Positions 47,438-56,987 of a stretch of 64,000 nt of DNA are shown one piece after another (the first letter of the stretch is position 1; every line of letters starts with the position of its first letter). The notes beneath the pieces were generated by a model. That model saw only the letters and a list, made by a program, of their open reading frames with translations. It was not told the DNA's origin and searched no databases. The position numbers were made by a program, and so were the translations under genes. The stretch is from a virus: positions 49,975 to 113,974 of the IMG/VR virus record IMGVR_UViG_3300010354_000001. The stretch is one strand, 5' to 3'.

Positions 47438-47884
47438 TTACTCCTTTACTAATTCATCTCGCATAGCAGGAACTAACCTAAATCCCCCAACACTATTCTT
47501 TATGAAAGTTCTTTTGTGCCAAGGGTTATTAGATAGGAATACTTTAAAATATTCTATAAATCTCTTAACTTCTCGTTCATCATAAGCTAGATGCCCGTAA
47601 AGTCCTTCTTTGGTTTTAGTTTTAGGTAGTAGTTTAGGGCTACTTTTTATGAACTCTGCAAACACTATATCACTAATACCAAAATGTGCCTTAAGATCCA
47701 TTCTAGTAACACTCTTAACTTTACCTCCATGAACTCTGCGATCTCTATAGGGTATTTTATTTTCTAGCAGTAGTACATCGGGGTCTTGTCTATATACTTC
47801 TTTAGAGACTTTATCAGAAAAGGCCTTGACATTAGATACTCTAGCTATACATTCATTAAAAGTTAATTTCCGTTTTTTGTTCAT
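47438..47884 (-). CDS. Unknown basic protein, 148 aa
   Basis: Start at MNKKRKLTFNECIARVSNVK, whose ATG overlaps the helicase stop as ATGA. Basic with YRDRRVHGGKVKSVTRMDLK (residues 45-64) and a helix-turn-helix-like AHFGISDIVFAEFIK. It could bind DNA with the helicase. No family recognised. Confidence 0.6.
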   Translation of the reverse strand: MNKKRKLTFNECIARVSNVKAFSDKVSKEVYRQDPDVLLLENKIPYRDRRVHGGKVKSVTRMDLKAHFGISDIVFAEFIKSSPKLLPKTKTKEGLYGHLAYDEREVKRFIEYFKVFLSNNPWHKRTFIKNSVGGFRLVPAMRDELVKE

Positions 47885-49767
47885 CCAATAAATTCTACAT
47901 CGAAGCCTTTCTTCTTGTACTCCCAAACTCGACTATTGCACATACCGCAGAAAGCTGAGTATTCCTCATCTCTGATGGTGTGCCATTCAGGTAGTGGTTT
48001 ACCCTTCATTAATCTTCTCACCCTACCTGTTACCTGAACACCTTTGCCTCTTGGAGTTATATCTATTCCCCAATCCAATCTTGGCACGTTTAACCCTTTC
48101 TCGGCCTTCTTGTACGTAGCTAGAACTATGCGGCAGTCTTTAAGTATGCTTTTTACATCTTTTTCTTTTAGGATTTTTCTTTTTCCATTAGCTTGAGTGG
48201 CCGATCCTGTATATAATCCTACATCCTTGCCAGAAACCCCTAAGTTTATAAGCCTTTCTTTAATGTCTTCTAGCTGAGGTATCCTATCCCCTATAACCAA
48301 GATGTGCCTACCTCTGTTGTAAGCCTCCAATACTAGCCCAGTTATAAATTTGTTTCTGTTCTTGTCTTTGGATAAATGACTAATATGTATACTTAGATTG
48401 TTACCAAATGGATACTTGCCGCCGTTGGAGTAGTTATGCACAAAGGCTTTTAGATCCATTGACTTGCCTTCGGCCTTAACTCTAGGTTGCCCCAAAAACC
48501 ACTTATATACTTTATCTGATCCGTCTTTTCGCTCATCAGTAGCAGTTAATCCTAGTCTGAAAGCCCCATAACAATATTTAAAAGCTTCTGAGAAGGTAGC
48601 AGCTCCCATAATGTGAACCTCATCGAAAATCCAAAACCCAAAAGACTCATAGAATTTTTTAGGGTAGAGAGCTGTGCCTTTTCTTATAGATTGAATTGTG
48701 GCTATGCAAATAGGAGCAGTCATATTAAAACCCCCTTTACCTTGCACTATAGCCACGTGATTAGGATTCATTCCTAGTAGATTTATAGCTTCCTGTTTCC
48801 ATTGATCTGCTAAGTTTATTTGATCTACTACTATTAATGTTCTCAAACCTATTCTAGAAGCTACTGCTAATCCTACTGGGCTTTTACCTGAGTTGTGGGT
48901 AACAGTGAAATCCTCTAACAGATACAGACTATCTTCTACAGTAAAGCCATAGAAGTTATCATCCTCTACTCTAGTTACAGTAAAACTGGAAGTCTCTATA
49001 CCTAACCCGTCAGGCAGTACTTTATAGAGCAGTCCATAGTAAGGCCTAAATATGCACTTTAGAGAATTAGCTACATGAAGGACTAGCAAGTATTCACTAA
49101 TAGTTATATTTACATACTCTATCCTATTAGATCCATCCCCGAGATAGTCTGAAGTATTTAGCTGTAGCCTAAGCACGTGATCTGAATTGCATCTAAAGGA
49201 TTGCCCTTTGCTAGGCTTAACCTCATATATCTCCCCATACCCCCTATATAACTTAGTGACTAATTTAGGTTGAGAGTCTTCCCCCATTAAATAATCACCG
49301 ACCCTAACATCCTCTACATTCACTAAGGTTCCGTCATGTCTTATTATTTTAGTGCCTTTTGTATGGCATCCTGTATCCGCAGTAGCTAAACATGAAATTC
49401 TCTCCTCAAGCACCTTTAGGATACCTTGAATAAACTCTGCTTGGCCCTCTGGGGCTTGTTCGTGATAAGGATCTATTTCTTTCTTGGCTTTGAGCCTCAT
49501 AGTACCCATGCAAGTTTTATCTTCCCACGGCAGATGGTCATACCTACCAGGCTTCAAAGCCCACTCAAGAGGAACTCCTAAGTGGGTTGAGTAGCTTGTG
49601 TCATCGTAAGCAGTTATTCTAGTATCTTTACCATCTTCCATAAATTTAGTAGGTACGTGAGTTAATGCATTTTTAATGTTTACTCGTGTATCACTACTAA
49701 ATCTAGATTTGTGCTCCCCTAGCATGTCGTAGGGAATGTAGGCATAGCTGCTTATGAATGGTTTCAT
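47881..49767 (-). CDS. UvsW-like superfamily 2 helicase with intein
   Basis: Walker A is interrupted: TADTG | SGKSPVGLAVAS. Other motifs: IVVDQINLADQWKQEA (Ia), WIFDEVHIMGA (DEVH box), RLGLTATDERKDG (III), VLATYKKAEKGLNVPRLD and ITPRGKGVQVTGRVRR (VI). It resembles T4 UvsW, which processes branched DNA and R-loops. Extein 469 aa. The mini-intein (residues 134-292) must be removed for ATP binding. Confidence 0.85.
   Translation of the reverse strand: MKPFISSYAYIPYDMLGEHKSRFSSDTRVNIKNALTHVPTKFMEDGKDTRITAYDDTSYSTHLGVPLEWALKPGRYDHLPWEDKTCMGTMRLKAKKEIDPYHEQAPEGQAEFIQGILKVLEERISCLATADTGCHTKGTKIIRHDGTLVNVEDVRVGDYLMGEDSQPKLVTKLYRGYGEIYEVKPSKGQSFRCNSDHVLRLQLNTSDYLGDGSNRIEYVNITISEYLLVLHVANSLKCIFRPYYGLLYKVLPDGLGIETSSFTVTRVEDDNFYGFTVEDSLYLLEDFTVTHNSGKSPVGLAVASRIGLRTLIVVDQINLADQWKQEAINLLGMNPNHVAIVQGKGGFNMTAPICIATIQSIRKGTALYPKKFYESFGFWIFDEVHIMGAATFSEAFKYCYGAFRLGLTATDERKDGSDKVYKWFLGQPRVKAEGKSMDLKAFVHNYSNGGKYPFGNNLSIHISHLSKDKNRNKFITGLVLEAYNRGRHILVIGDRIPQLEDIKERLINLGVSGKDVGLYTGSATQANGKRKILKEKDVKSILKDCRIVLATYKKAEKGLNVPRLDWGIDITPRGKGVQVTGRVRRLMKGKPLPEWHTIRDEEYSAFCGMCNSRVWEYKKKGFDVEFIG
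48892..49368 (-). other. Mini-intein in the helicase Walker A motif
   Basis: 159 residues from CHTKGTKIIRHDGTLVNVED to DFTVTHN before Ser, with no room for a homing nuclease. Blocks seen: CNSDHVLRLQL (B), FYGFTVEDSLYLLEDFTVTHN (F and G, split here for length). It lies between G and S of the ATP-binding loop. Confidence 0.85.
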
Positions 49768-50003
49768 TTTTTAGTTTGTTGGTTGGGAGTTACTTGAATG
49801 TACGTTCCGTCAGAATTGTAGTAGAAATTTCCTCTTTGAGTAGTATGGCTACCATCGGAGCTAAAGTAAGTATTTCCTATTTTTTTAGTTACATTGCCGT
49901 CAGAACTAAAATAGGTATTGCCTATCTTAGTTCCGTCAGCAGAGTAGACTACTGCTACTATAGTAAGAATTACAGGAAGTACTCCTCTAGAGATCGAAAT
50001 CAT
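49764..50003 (-). CDS. Small exported repeat protein, 79 aa
   Basis: From MISISRGVLPVILTIVAVVY a signal peptide is likely, then four units of the type IGNTYFSSDG (YSADGTK, IGNTYFSSDG twice, GNFYYNSDG) and a polar tail. Similar tiny secreted YSDG-repeat proteins occur in many bacteria. It overlaps the end of the SSB gene in another frame; an ATG five codons earlier is also possible. Confidence 0.55.
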   Translation of the reverse strand: MISISRGVLPVILTIVAVVYSADGTKIGNTYFSSDGNVTKKIGNTYFSSDGSHTTQRGNFYYNSDGTYIQVTPNQQTKK

Positions 50004-51186
50004 CAAACCCATCATCATCCTCTATTACTATTTTTTTCTTTTTAGCTACTGGAGCTTGTGGTTCTTCTTCCTCTACCTCTTCTACTTCTTCAAGATCATC
50101 AAACTCATCAACTTCAGTTTCTACTACTAAAGGTTTAGTTAAGTTTAATTTCTTACCTCTGCCACCTGCAGTTCTAGTAGTTACTAGAGTAATTTCCTCC
50201 TCTGCTAGTTCCTCAGTCGCAGTTACATCTAAGCTAACTTCTTCCTCGTCTGAGAAGAAATCATCTACTGAAGACTCATCTAACTTCTCAACATAGTCTG
50301 GATCAAATAGCTTAGTAGCTTCTTCTAGGGATAGCTTTCCAGTCATAACATCGTAACAGTTTAGGGGTTCTGATGCCCATTTGTAATCGTGCACTGGCAC
50401 TAACTCACTACTAAGTAGTTTACCTTCTTTATTAGTAATAGGCGTTGGCTGGATTTGTTTAGCAAGCTTTTCGATGATAGCTTCAGCATTAGCTCCATAG
50501 AAATGGTAAGTCTTAGCGATCCCATTCTTGCCCTTGATAGTGCCTAATGCCCCATGCCCTGCACTGATCTCTGCGGCTGACCTAGTGACTGGAATATACA
50601 AACCTCTGATGGTCTTATGCTCTGCATACACCTCTTTAAGGATGTCGATTAGCCCTTGTCTTGCAGTTGCATTAAATACTGCCCACAGCTGCTTTCCATA
50701 GACTGCTTTACCTTTGCTAACGTAGTTAGGTACTGGAACAAACTCAATCTTTCCGTCTACTGCCTTTCTGTCTACTGCCTTTCTGTCTACTGCCTTTCTG
50801 TCTACTAGCAACACAGTTAACCCTAAAACAAATCTAGCCTGCTCTACATCATTAACCTTTCTACTGCTAGCTTTGCACAACGGGCAGTTTTGCCCCACTC
50901 CTGGATCTGTACTAAAACAACCAGCATAGAAAGTTTCCTTAAAATCTCCTCCAGGAATTACTGGGTGTTCCTTGTAACGTAAAACTTTTTCTATGTCTCT
51001 GTCTAGGATGATAACGCCTAAATCTGCACCCTTCTCTAGCCTAACTCTAGACTTAGTAAAAATTTGTACGTCTTTGCCGTACTTTTTAACTATATTGGAT
51101 TTTTGATCACTTAGGGCTTTAGTCTTCTCCCTATTGATTTGATCTTGTTTTGATTTCTCCTCGAAATCACTGAAACTGAATGTCAT
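49987..51186 (-). CDS. Single-stranded DNA-binding protein (gp32-like)
   Basis: The N-terminal half with PVIPGGDFKETFYAGCFSTD and a zinc-type pair CPLC, and the long acidic tail (EEVEEVEEEEPQAP, then DDDGFDDFDL) match phage SSB proteins that coat single-stranded DNA and recruit partners through the acidic C-terminus. Residues around 129-145 contain VDRKA three times plus VDGK, from a 15-bp DNA repeat. It overlaps the primase by 4 bp. Confidence 0.8.
   Translation of the reverse strand: MTFSFSDFEEKSKQDQINREKTKALSDQKSNIVKKYGKDVQIFTKSRVRLEKGADLGVIILDRDIEKVLRYKEHPVIPGGDFKETFYAGCFSTDPGVGQNCPLCKASSRKVNDVEQARFVLGLTVLLVDRKAVDRKAVDRKAVDGKIEFVPVPNYVSKGKAVYGKQLWAVFNATARQGLIDILKEVYAEHKTIRGLYIPVTRSAAEISAGHGALGTIKGKNGIAKTYHFYGANAEAIIEKLAKQIQPTPITNKEGKLLSSELVPVHDYKWASEPLNCYDVMTGKLSLEEATKLFDPDYVEKLDESSVDDFFSDEEEVSLDVTATEELAEEEITLVTTRTAGGRGKKLNLTKPLVVETEVDEFDDLEEVEEVEEEEPQAPVAKKKKIVIEDDDGFDDFDL
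50755..50805 (-). repeat. 15-bp tandem repeat inside the SSB gene
   Basis: GTCTACTGCCTTTCT (plus strand) occurs three times plus six bases, perfectly in frame, giving VDRKA repeats. The copies are identical, so the expansion is recent; the number may vary between isolates. Confidence 0.9.
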
Positions 51187-52172
51187 TTTACTTTTCTCCT
51201 TTTTGGTTTGTTTGCGATAACATCTGCATTACTAAGCATACCATAGATTTGATCTTTTGTCAGATCATCTGGATCTTTTATACCTTCTGGGTATGTTACT
51301 TTATATACTACCATATGTTCACACATGTCTTTTAGAGGGGGTAGCTTATTTGTACCTAAGAACATTGCTTTGTTTCCTGAGTCGTCATTGTCTAACATCA
51401 TGTAAGTAGGTAAACTTAAAGAGATTAGAAGCTCTCTTTGTATTTTAGTTACTCCTGTACCCATAGTTGCTAAGATATTATATTTTTCGTCAAGTCCGAA
51501 CTCGTGCAATCTAGCATACATGAATAATCCTTCCACTAGTATTACTGGTTTAGAATTATCTACCTTGTGTATTCCCAGTAAGGTTTTCTTAACTCCTGAT
51601 AATGCAGTAGTTAGTATCTTTGGAACTTTATCTTTGTATTCGCCTGTGATTTTGAAGATGAATCTCCCAGTATGCCCTAGCAGCTTACCTCTGTAATTAT
51701 AAATATTAAATACTATTCTTTTCTTTTCTGGATGATACCCTAAATTTAATCTATCACAAGTCTCTGGGCTTATGCCTCTAGCCGCACAGTAATCCATAGC
51801 CACTTTGTAGTCTGTGACTGGCGGAATTATGTCATAAAGCTCTTCTGTTAATTCTATTATCTTTGCTTCAGGCAGTATCTCTAATTCGTCTGAAGCTTCT
51901 AACTTGGCCATTTCAGGCATTAAATAAATATACTTAGAGTCTTTTGTATATCCGTATAAATCTACTAATAGATCATCTATAGTACCAGTATGATTGCAAG
52001 CCCTACAACCATACCAGTATTTACCTTTGTGTGCGTTGATGGTGAAGGAAGGTCTTGAGTCAGTGCCATTGCCATGAGTCCACGGAGCTAAAGGACAGCT
52101 TGCTTTAACTCCTACCTCTGTAGCTACGGCATTAGTTAATTCTAAGGCTTTGGCTATAGCTGAATAACTCAC
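51183..52172 (-). CDS. DNA primase (zinc-binding plus TOPRIM)
   Basis: Zinc ribbon CPLAPWTHG...WYGCRACNHTG (residues 26-62), RIVFNIYNYRGKLLGHTGR and TOPRIM motifs PVILVEGLFMYARLHEFG (about 208-225) and LPTYMMLDNDDSGNKAM (about 258-274). It resembles the primase half of T7 gp4. It makes RNA primers for the DnaB-like helicase at 55713. Overlaps SSB and the next gene by 4 bp each. Confidence 0.85.
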   Translation of the reverse strand: MSYSAIAKALELTNAVATEVGVKASCPLAPWTHGNGTDSRPSFTINAHKGKYWYGCRACNHTGTIDDLLVDLYGYTKDSKYIYLMPEMAKLEASDELEILPEAKIIELTEELYDIIPPVTDYKVAMDYCAARGISPETCDRLNLGYHPEKKRIVFNIYNYRGKLLGHTGRFIFKITGEYKDKVPKILTTALSGVKKTLLGIHKVDNSKPVILVEGLFMYARLHEFGLDEKYNILATMGTGVTKIQRELLISLSLPTYMMLDNDDSGNKAMFLGTNKLPPLKDMCEHMVVYKVTYPEGIKDPDDLTKDQIYGMLSNADVIANKPKRRKVK

Positions 52173-52642
52173 TTTGCTTTTATTTCCAGTTTTTTACCTA
52201 ACTTATTTACTACGGTCATATCATTTACTTCTTGTTTAGTGAAAGCGTTTTCTACCTTGCCTTTGCCTACGCTAATGTATTGCTGTATTTCTTGTATGTC
52301 TTTAGCCGTAAGAGTTATATCCCCTTTTTTAATCTCGGTAATAGTTCTTAACAGTTTCTCAAAAGATATAACGACTTCTTCATTATCTACAGAAGCTACA
52401 CTAACTCCTGAATGAGAAAATCTAGGCTTTCCAAGACTAGGGAAAAGTTCTGCAATCTCATTCTTGGTAGCAGTCTCTTCTTTTCCTATTTCCTTAGCTT
52501 CCCTTTCTTTATCTAAACGCTTAACTCGTAAGTCGTTATATGTAGCCGATAATGTTTTTAGTTTTTCCTCAACCTCTACATCTACTTTCTCTGCTACTAC
52601 TTCATCAAATTCATCAAATTCATCAAATTCTATTTCTTGCAT
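52169..52642 (-). CDS. Unknown acidic replication-block protein, 157 aa
   Basis: Start at MQEIEFDEFDEFDEVVAEKV because GAGGAGA precedes it; an earlier ATG lies inside the polymerase end. The FDE units come from a 9-bp DNA repeat. A coiled coil (SATYNDLRVKRLDKEREAKE) follows. Between polymerase and primase, it may link replication proteins; family unknown. Confidence 0.65.
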   Translation of the reverse strand: MQEIEFDEFDEFDEVVAEKVDVEVEEKLKTLSATYNDLRVKRLDKEREAKEIGKEETATKNEIAELFPSLGKPRFSHSGVSVASVDNEEVVISFEKLLRTITEIKKGDITLTAKDIQEIQQYISVGKGKVENAFTKQEVNDMTVVNKLGKKLEIKAK

Positions 52643-52653
52643 TTTTGTCTCCT

Positions 52654-55600
52654 CTAGATAGTACAAAAGTCTGGTCTTGTTGCTATCATTTGTATGTTAT
52701 TCCCATCATAGCAGAAATATTTACTTGCTTGCTCTTTAGTTACATTAAATTCTTTACAGAATAGTCTAAAGTCTTTAGCTCTTTCTTTTTTGGGATCGTC
52801 TATTTCAAACTGCAATTCTGCTAACGTGAATACGTCAGCCCAGTTAACCCCTAAGTCTGGATCTGCTACAAAAGGTATAGGTGAGATTATGCCAAAATCT
52901 CTAGCTATGGGCACATTCTCCATATACCATTTTATGTAACTCGCATATTCTACAGCTAATTCTTTTCTCACTTCAAAATATAAAGCATCATGGATGAAAT
53001 TTATGGGTCTAATATTATTTCGATCCATATCTTTCATAATGTAATAGAAAGCCATTAAGCCCATATCACTACCAAATTCTTGTATACACGAATTTATGGA
53101 GTAGCGTTCTGCTTCTAACTTAACCCATTTATCGTGTGAGTGTATGGCTGGTAAATGCCTAGTGCTGCCGTGAAGAGCCTTGACATACCCGTGTTTATGT
53201 GCAAACTCTTTAGTATCTGTATGCCATTGTTCCAATCCAGGGTAAGTCTGAGTCAGTAAAGTCTCTCTGATTATCTCGGCCTCTTCTAAAGTAAAGTCCG
53301 CATTATATAGAAGTTTAGCGTAAACCACAAACCCTTTAGGCAATAACCCATACATAAATCCAAATATAATAGCTTTAGCTTTATTTCTTAACTCTTTTCT
53401 TAATTTGGAGTCTATCTTCCTAAATTCTTCTATAGTTATCTTCAGTAGTATCTCTGCTGCGGTTTTAGCGTGTATGTCTAATCCTTCATTGTAGATCTGT
53501 TGCATTACCTTCTCTTTTGCAGCGATGGCAATACACCTAAGCTCCATCTGAGAATAATCTGCTGCTAGTAAAACAAAACCATCTGATGTTATAATGCTTT
53601 TCTTAAACTGCACGGCTAGATCCCCTTTTGACGGAGGGTTCTGCATGTTAGGTCTTTTGCAGTTTGAGTTATGTGATACTATACCATTAGCTATGTAACT
53701 GTGATCTTCCTCTACTTCTATATCGAATGTCTCTACTAGATCATTCTTTTTGTAATAGAATGAATTAACTTTAGATCCTTTAAACTCGCCATTGGAATAG
53801 GTCATTAACTTATCTGTATAGTCTAAATGTTGAATTTGTTTAAAGTCTCCCGACTCTAACATGAGCTTATGTTTTAAAGTTCCTCTAATTACAAAGCCGT
53901 TATCTAAGCAAACTCCATAAACTTCTTTCTTGCCGTTCTTGAAAATCTTAGCTACTGGCATGTGGCGTTGCTTATGCGTTAAAACTAAATCCCCAACAAC
54001 TATTTGATCTATTCTCTTAGTGATAGTTTTTCTGCCCTGTTTAACTGTAACTAAAGTATCCCCTGTTAAGCATCTACCAGTGTTAGTGTGGATATCGTAG
54101 GTAGGGTGGATTCTGTACTCTCCTGTTTCCTCGTTAAACTTTATATGCTGCCATAGCCCTGTAAGCTTCTCTCTATCACCTGTGTAGGTATCACTCATCT
54201 TGGATATCTTGGAGTAGTCGCAGTACCTATCTATTAGTTCGTAGCCTTGCTCTTTAAAGAATTTTAAATGCGTGTTGACCGCTATAGAAGGAATTTTTAC
54301 TTCTTTGGTTTTACTAGAAGGTTCATAGCCTTTATCTGGAATAGGAATAATCCCTAAACCGTCCTCGGAAAATATCGCATCTCTCATCATCTCTTTATTC
54401 CCTAATCTTAAAGGCTCTTTGGTTTCAGCTTTTTTACCAAACATATACTTACGTCTTATTTTAGGAGGGATGAGTTTAATTATTTCTACACTTTCCTCTT
54501 TTAAATGTTTTAAGTATTCCTTAGATATACTGTCAAAATAGTTAACGTCTACTCTAATTCCAGTACGTTCCATGTCAAAAAATGTCTCTATAGCTCTCAT
54601 CTTAACTTTACTGAATACCTTTAGATTACTTGGATCTTCTTTAGCGATCTTTATTAGAGTCTTGCATAATCTAAAAGTGGCATCTGTATCTCCTCCTGCA
54701 TAGTCTATCATATCTGTAGGATGTACGGCTATCATTTGCCCTTTATCCGTCTCTCTATTAAAATTATCTGCATAGCCAGCAAGCTCAGGCACAAATATTT
54801 TAACCGCATTATCTAGACCTTTCGATGGCATATTCTCGTCTATAGACCATAACATTTGCAATGTGTCTACGTATAAACCTTTAAGTCTGTGTCCTAGATT
54901 AAGTGCCATGTGCATATCAAATTTTATATTATGCCCTATCTTCTTAATGTTAGGATCTTCTATTAACTCTTTCCACTGGTCTCTTAAAGTATCATAACTA
55001 AACTCGCCAAAAGTCTCTCTAAAGTACTCAGGAAAATAATCTTCTGCTACTGGACTTAAAATAGAATGTCCTTCTTTAAAAGTCATCTGATAAACTATCG
55101 GTTTGTTTATCTTCCAGTCAAGTCCAGTAGTCTCCGTATCAAAAGCTATGGCAGTCGGCCTATTCTCTAGTATGTCTGAAATATCGACTCTCCACTCATA
55201 ATTATTCTCAAACTTAAATAAATTATCATTATACTCAAAGTTATTCTGTATTAGCTTTTTAAGCATCATTATTTGAGCTTTAACTAAAGATATAGAATCT
55301 TTATACATAGCTGCATTTCTAATGCTTATACAGCCTATTATAGGGTATGGATGACTTTCAACTTTCCTAATGATGCCTTCAAAGTCTCCAGCTACCACGG
55401 ATCTCCCAAAAACTTGCAGCGCAGCATATTTGGCCACATATAATAGAGCTTTAGGCTTAAAAGTGTTAAAGATTTTTAAGAAGTCAGCTCTACAAGCTAG
55501 TACAAATTCTTTGGCTGCTTTTTCTATTTTCTTGATTTCTCTAGGTATTTCTGGGGCTGGAATTATAAAGGAAACTTTAGATAAATCTACACCAGCTTCT

Positions 55601-55716
55601 TTTAGGGTGGAGGTAAGTATCTTGCCAGACTCGCTAACTATAAATTCCGACATCGATTGATTTGACGGCTCTAATATAACTAAAACATCACATATTCTAT
55701 TTCCTGCTACTTTCAC
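52654..55716 (-). CDS. Family A DNA polymerase with intein
   Basis: Replicative polymerase: proofreading exonuclease ExoI AFDTETTGLDW (residues 191-201), ExoII GHNIKFDMHM, ExoIII YAGGDTDATFRL; polymerase motif A LLAADYSQMELRCIA, motif B RNKAKAIIFGFMYG and motif C NFIHDALYFEV. Extein 885 aa. The first 170 residues (VLVILEPSNQSMSEFIVSES) look like a decayed uracil-DNA-glycosylase-type domain. The intein (residues 549-683) lies in TGR | SNCKRPNMQNP, part of the conserved primer-template motif. Confidence 0.95.
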   Translation of the reverse strand: MKVAGNRICDVLVILEPSNQSMSEFIVSESGKILTSTLKEAGVDLSKVSFIIPAPEIPREIKKIEKAAKEFVLACRADFLKIFNTFKPKALLYVAKYAALQVFGRSVVAGDFEGIIRKVESHPYPIIGCISIRNAAMYKDSISLVKAQIMMLKKLIQNNFEYNDNLFKFENNYEWRVDISDILENRPTAIAFDTETTGLDWKINKPIVYQMTFKEGHSILSPVAEDYFPEYFRETFGEFSYDTLRDQWKELIEDPNIKKIGHNIKFDMHMALNLGHRLKGLYVDTLQMLWSIDENMPSKGLDNAVKIFVPELAGYADNFNRETDKGQMIAVHPTDMIDYAGGDTDATFRLCKTLIKIAKEDPSNLKVFSKVKMRAIETFFDMERTGIRVDVNYFDSISKEYLKHLKEESVEIIKLIPPKIRRKYMFGKKAETKEPLRLGNKEMMRDAIFSEDGLGIIPIPDKGYEPSSKTKEVKIPSIAVNTHLKFFKEQGYELIDRYCDYSKISKMSDTYTGDREKLTGLWQHIKFNEETGEYRIHPTYDIHTNTGRCLTGDTLVTVKQGRKTITKRIDQIVVGDLVLTHKQRHMPVAKIFKNGKKEVYGVCLDNGFVIRGTLKHKLMLESGDFKQIQHLDYTDKLMTYSNGEFKGSKVNSFYYKKNDLVETFDIEVEEDHSYIANGIVSHNSNCKRPNMQNPPSKGDLAVQFKKSIITSDGFVLLAADYSQMELRCIAIAAKEKVMQQIYNEGLDIHAKTAAEILLKITIEEFRKIDSKLRKELRNKAKAIIFGFMYGLLPKGFVVYAKLLYNADFTLEEAEIIRETLLTQTYPGLEQWHTDTKEFAHKHGYVKALHGSTRHLPAIHSHDKWVKLEAERYSINSCIQEFGSDMGLMAFYYIMKDMDRNNIRPINFIHDALYFEVRKELAVEYASYIKWYMENVPIARDFGIISPIPFVADPDLGVNWADVFTLAELQFEIDDPKKERAKDFRLFCKEFNVTKEQASKYFCYDGNNIQMIATRPDFCTI
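53668..54072 (-). other. Mini-intein in DNA polymerase
   Basis: 135 residues from CLTGDTLVTVKQGRK to NGIVSHN before Ser. Block B GTLKHKLML and block F TFDIEVEEDHSYIANG are clear; there is no homing domain. The small size means it can splice but no longer spread by itself. Confidence 0.9.
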
Positions 55717-56987
55717 ATCAACTCCTTTAAATCTATGTCTTCATAAGTGAAGCTATTACTAAGGTTACCACCTTCCGTGATAAATCCTGCAAATTCAAAT
55801 TTATGTATGCTCATATCTCTTCGCATTAGCCACTTTCTTTTCTCTTCGGGCGCGTTTCTTCGCACTTTAACTATAGTCATCTCGTAGAAATCGTTATCAC
55901 TTTCATACGTTCTTACCTCAATTACCACAGAGGAGGCATTTATGATGTCTGCCCCTCCTGATATATTAGCTTTACTAGCTTCTTTTCTCTGCATCTTAGC
56001 AGACACGTTCTGCGTAGACATCATAATTGGAATCTTGTATTTTTTGTTTGCTTGTTTAAGTTTCTCTATAACTGCTTTTTGCTTCTCATATATAGAGCCG
56101 TTCCATCCAGTAGTACCATCATTCATAAGATATACCCCGTCTATGAAAATAACATCAGGTTTATAGAAATGAATAGCTGCAAGTAAATCATTTATACTAT
56201 AACTTAGATTACCGTCCACGAATATCATAGCTGGTTTCTCTTTTGCCTTCTCTACTGCCTCCCTAATAGCTTCCAATCCTTTGGGGTTTATCTCCCCAGT
56301 CATAATATAATCTGCATTAATTTGAGTAAGCATAGCTAACATTCTATCAGAGGATTCGTCATCATCCATCTCCATGTTAATATACATGGTTTTATATCCT
56401 GCGTTTTGTGCAGTCAGTAAACAATGCAAAATCATCCAAGATTTACCTTCCCCTGAAGGGGCAGACAGCGTTACTAGATCAGTCTTTCTTAGCCCTAAAA
56501 GCATGGTATCTACTTCGCCAAACCCCATAGGTACACCCATAGACACACCATCTCTGTTCTCATATATCCTGCGTTCAGCTTTGGCTAGATTCTCTGCCAT
56601 ATCGGAATAATAGTTCTTATCACTTAGGGTGGTTAATTCAGAGTAAACTCCAAAAATTAAATCTGCCATATCTGAGCAAGATTTAGTTAATAGAGTATCT
56701 TTTCTTTCTAATAAAGTTGCTATAGCATCTCTAGCGAATCTATCTCGCAGTTTCTCTACGTAGTACTCACAAGGTTGCGTGCAGATAGCCTCTTGAGCTA
56801 ACACTATCCTGTACTCGGTTCTTAAAAACTCTTCATCGGGAATTACTCTGTAACGATTAAAGTAATCCCTAATAGGTTCAAATACTTTTAATTCTTCTTC
56901 CCATAGAAGCTTTGTGTTTATGCTAGTTAAGATCGAGATGTCTTTCTCTCTTACTACTTTGCTTATTAGTATTAACCCTAAACTCAA
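55713..56987 (-). CDS. DnaB-like replicative helicase
   Basis: RecA-fold ATPase: GFGEVDTMLLGLRKTDLVTL (about residues 154-173), Walker A SAPSGEGKSWMILH, TMYINMEMDDDESSDR and Walker B PDVIFIDGVYLMND, then STQNVSAKM and a SGGADIINASSVV sensor. Order and spacing fit DnaB/gp41. It overlaps polymerase by 4 bp and works with the primase at 51183. Confidence 0.9.
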   Translation of the reverse strand: MSLGLILISKVVREKDISILTSINTKLLWEEELKVFEPIRDYFNRYRVIPDEEFLRTEYRIVLAQEAICTQPCEYYVEKLRDRFARDAIATLLERKDTLLTKSCSDMADLIFGVYSELTTLSDKNYYSDMAENLAKAERRIYENRDGVSMGVPMGFGEVDTMLLGLRKTDLVTLSAPSGEGKSWMILHCLLTAQNAGYKTMYINMEMDDDESSDRMLAMLTQINADYIMTGEINPKGLEAIREAVEKAKEKPAMIFVDGNLSYSINDLLAAIHFYKPDVIFIDGVYLMNDGTTGWNGSIYEKQKAVIEKLKQANKKYKIPIMMSTQNVSAKMQRKEASKANISGGADIINASSVVIEVRTYESDNDFYEMTIVKVRRNAPEEKRKWLMRRDMSIHKFEFAGFITEGGNLSNSFTYEDIDLKELM

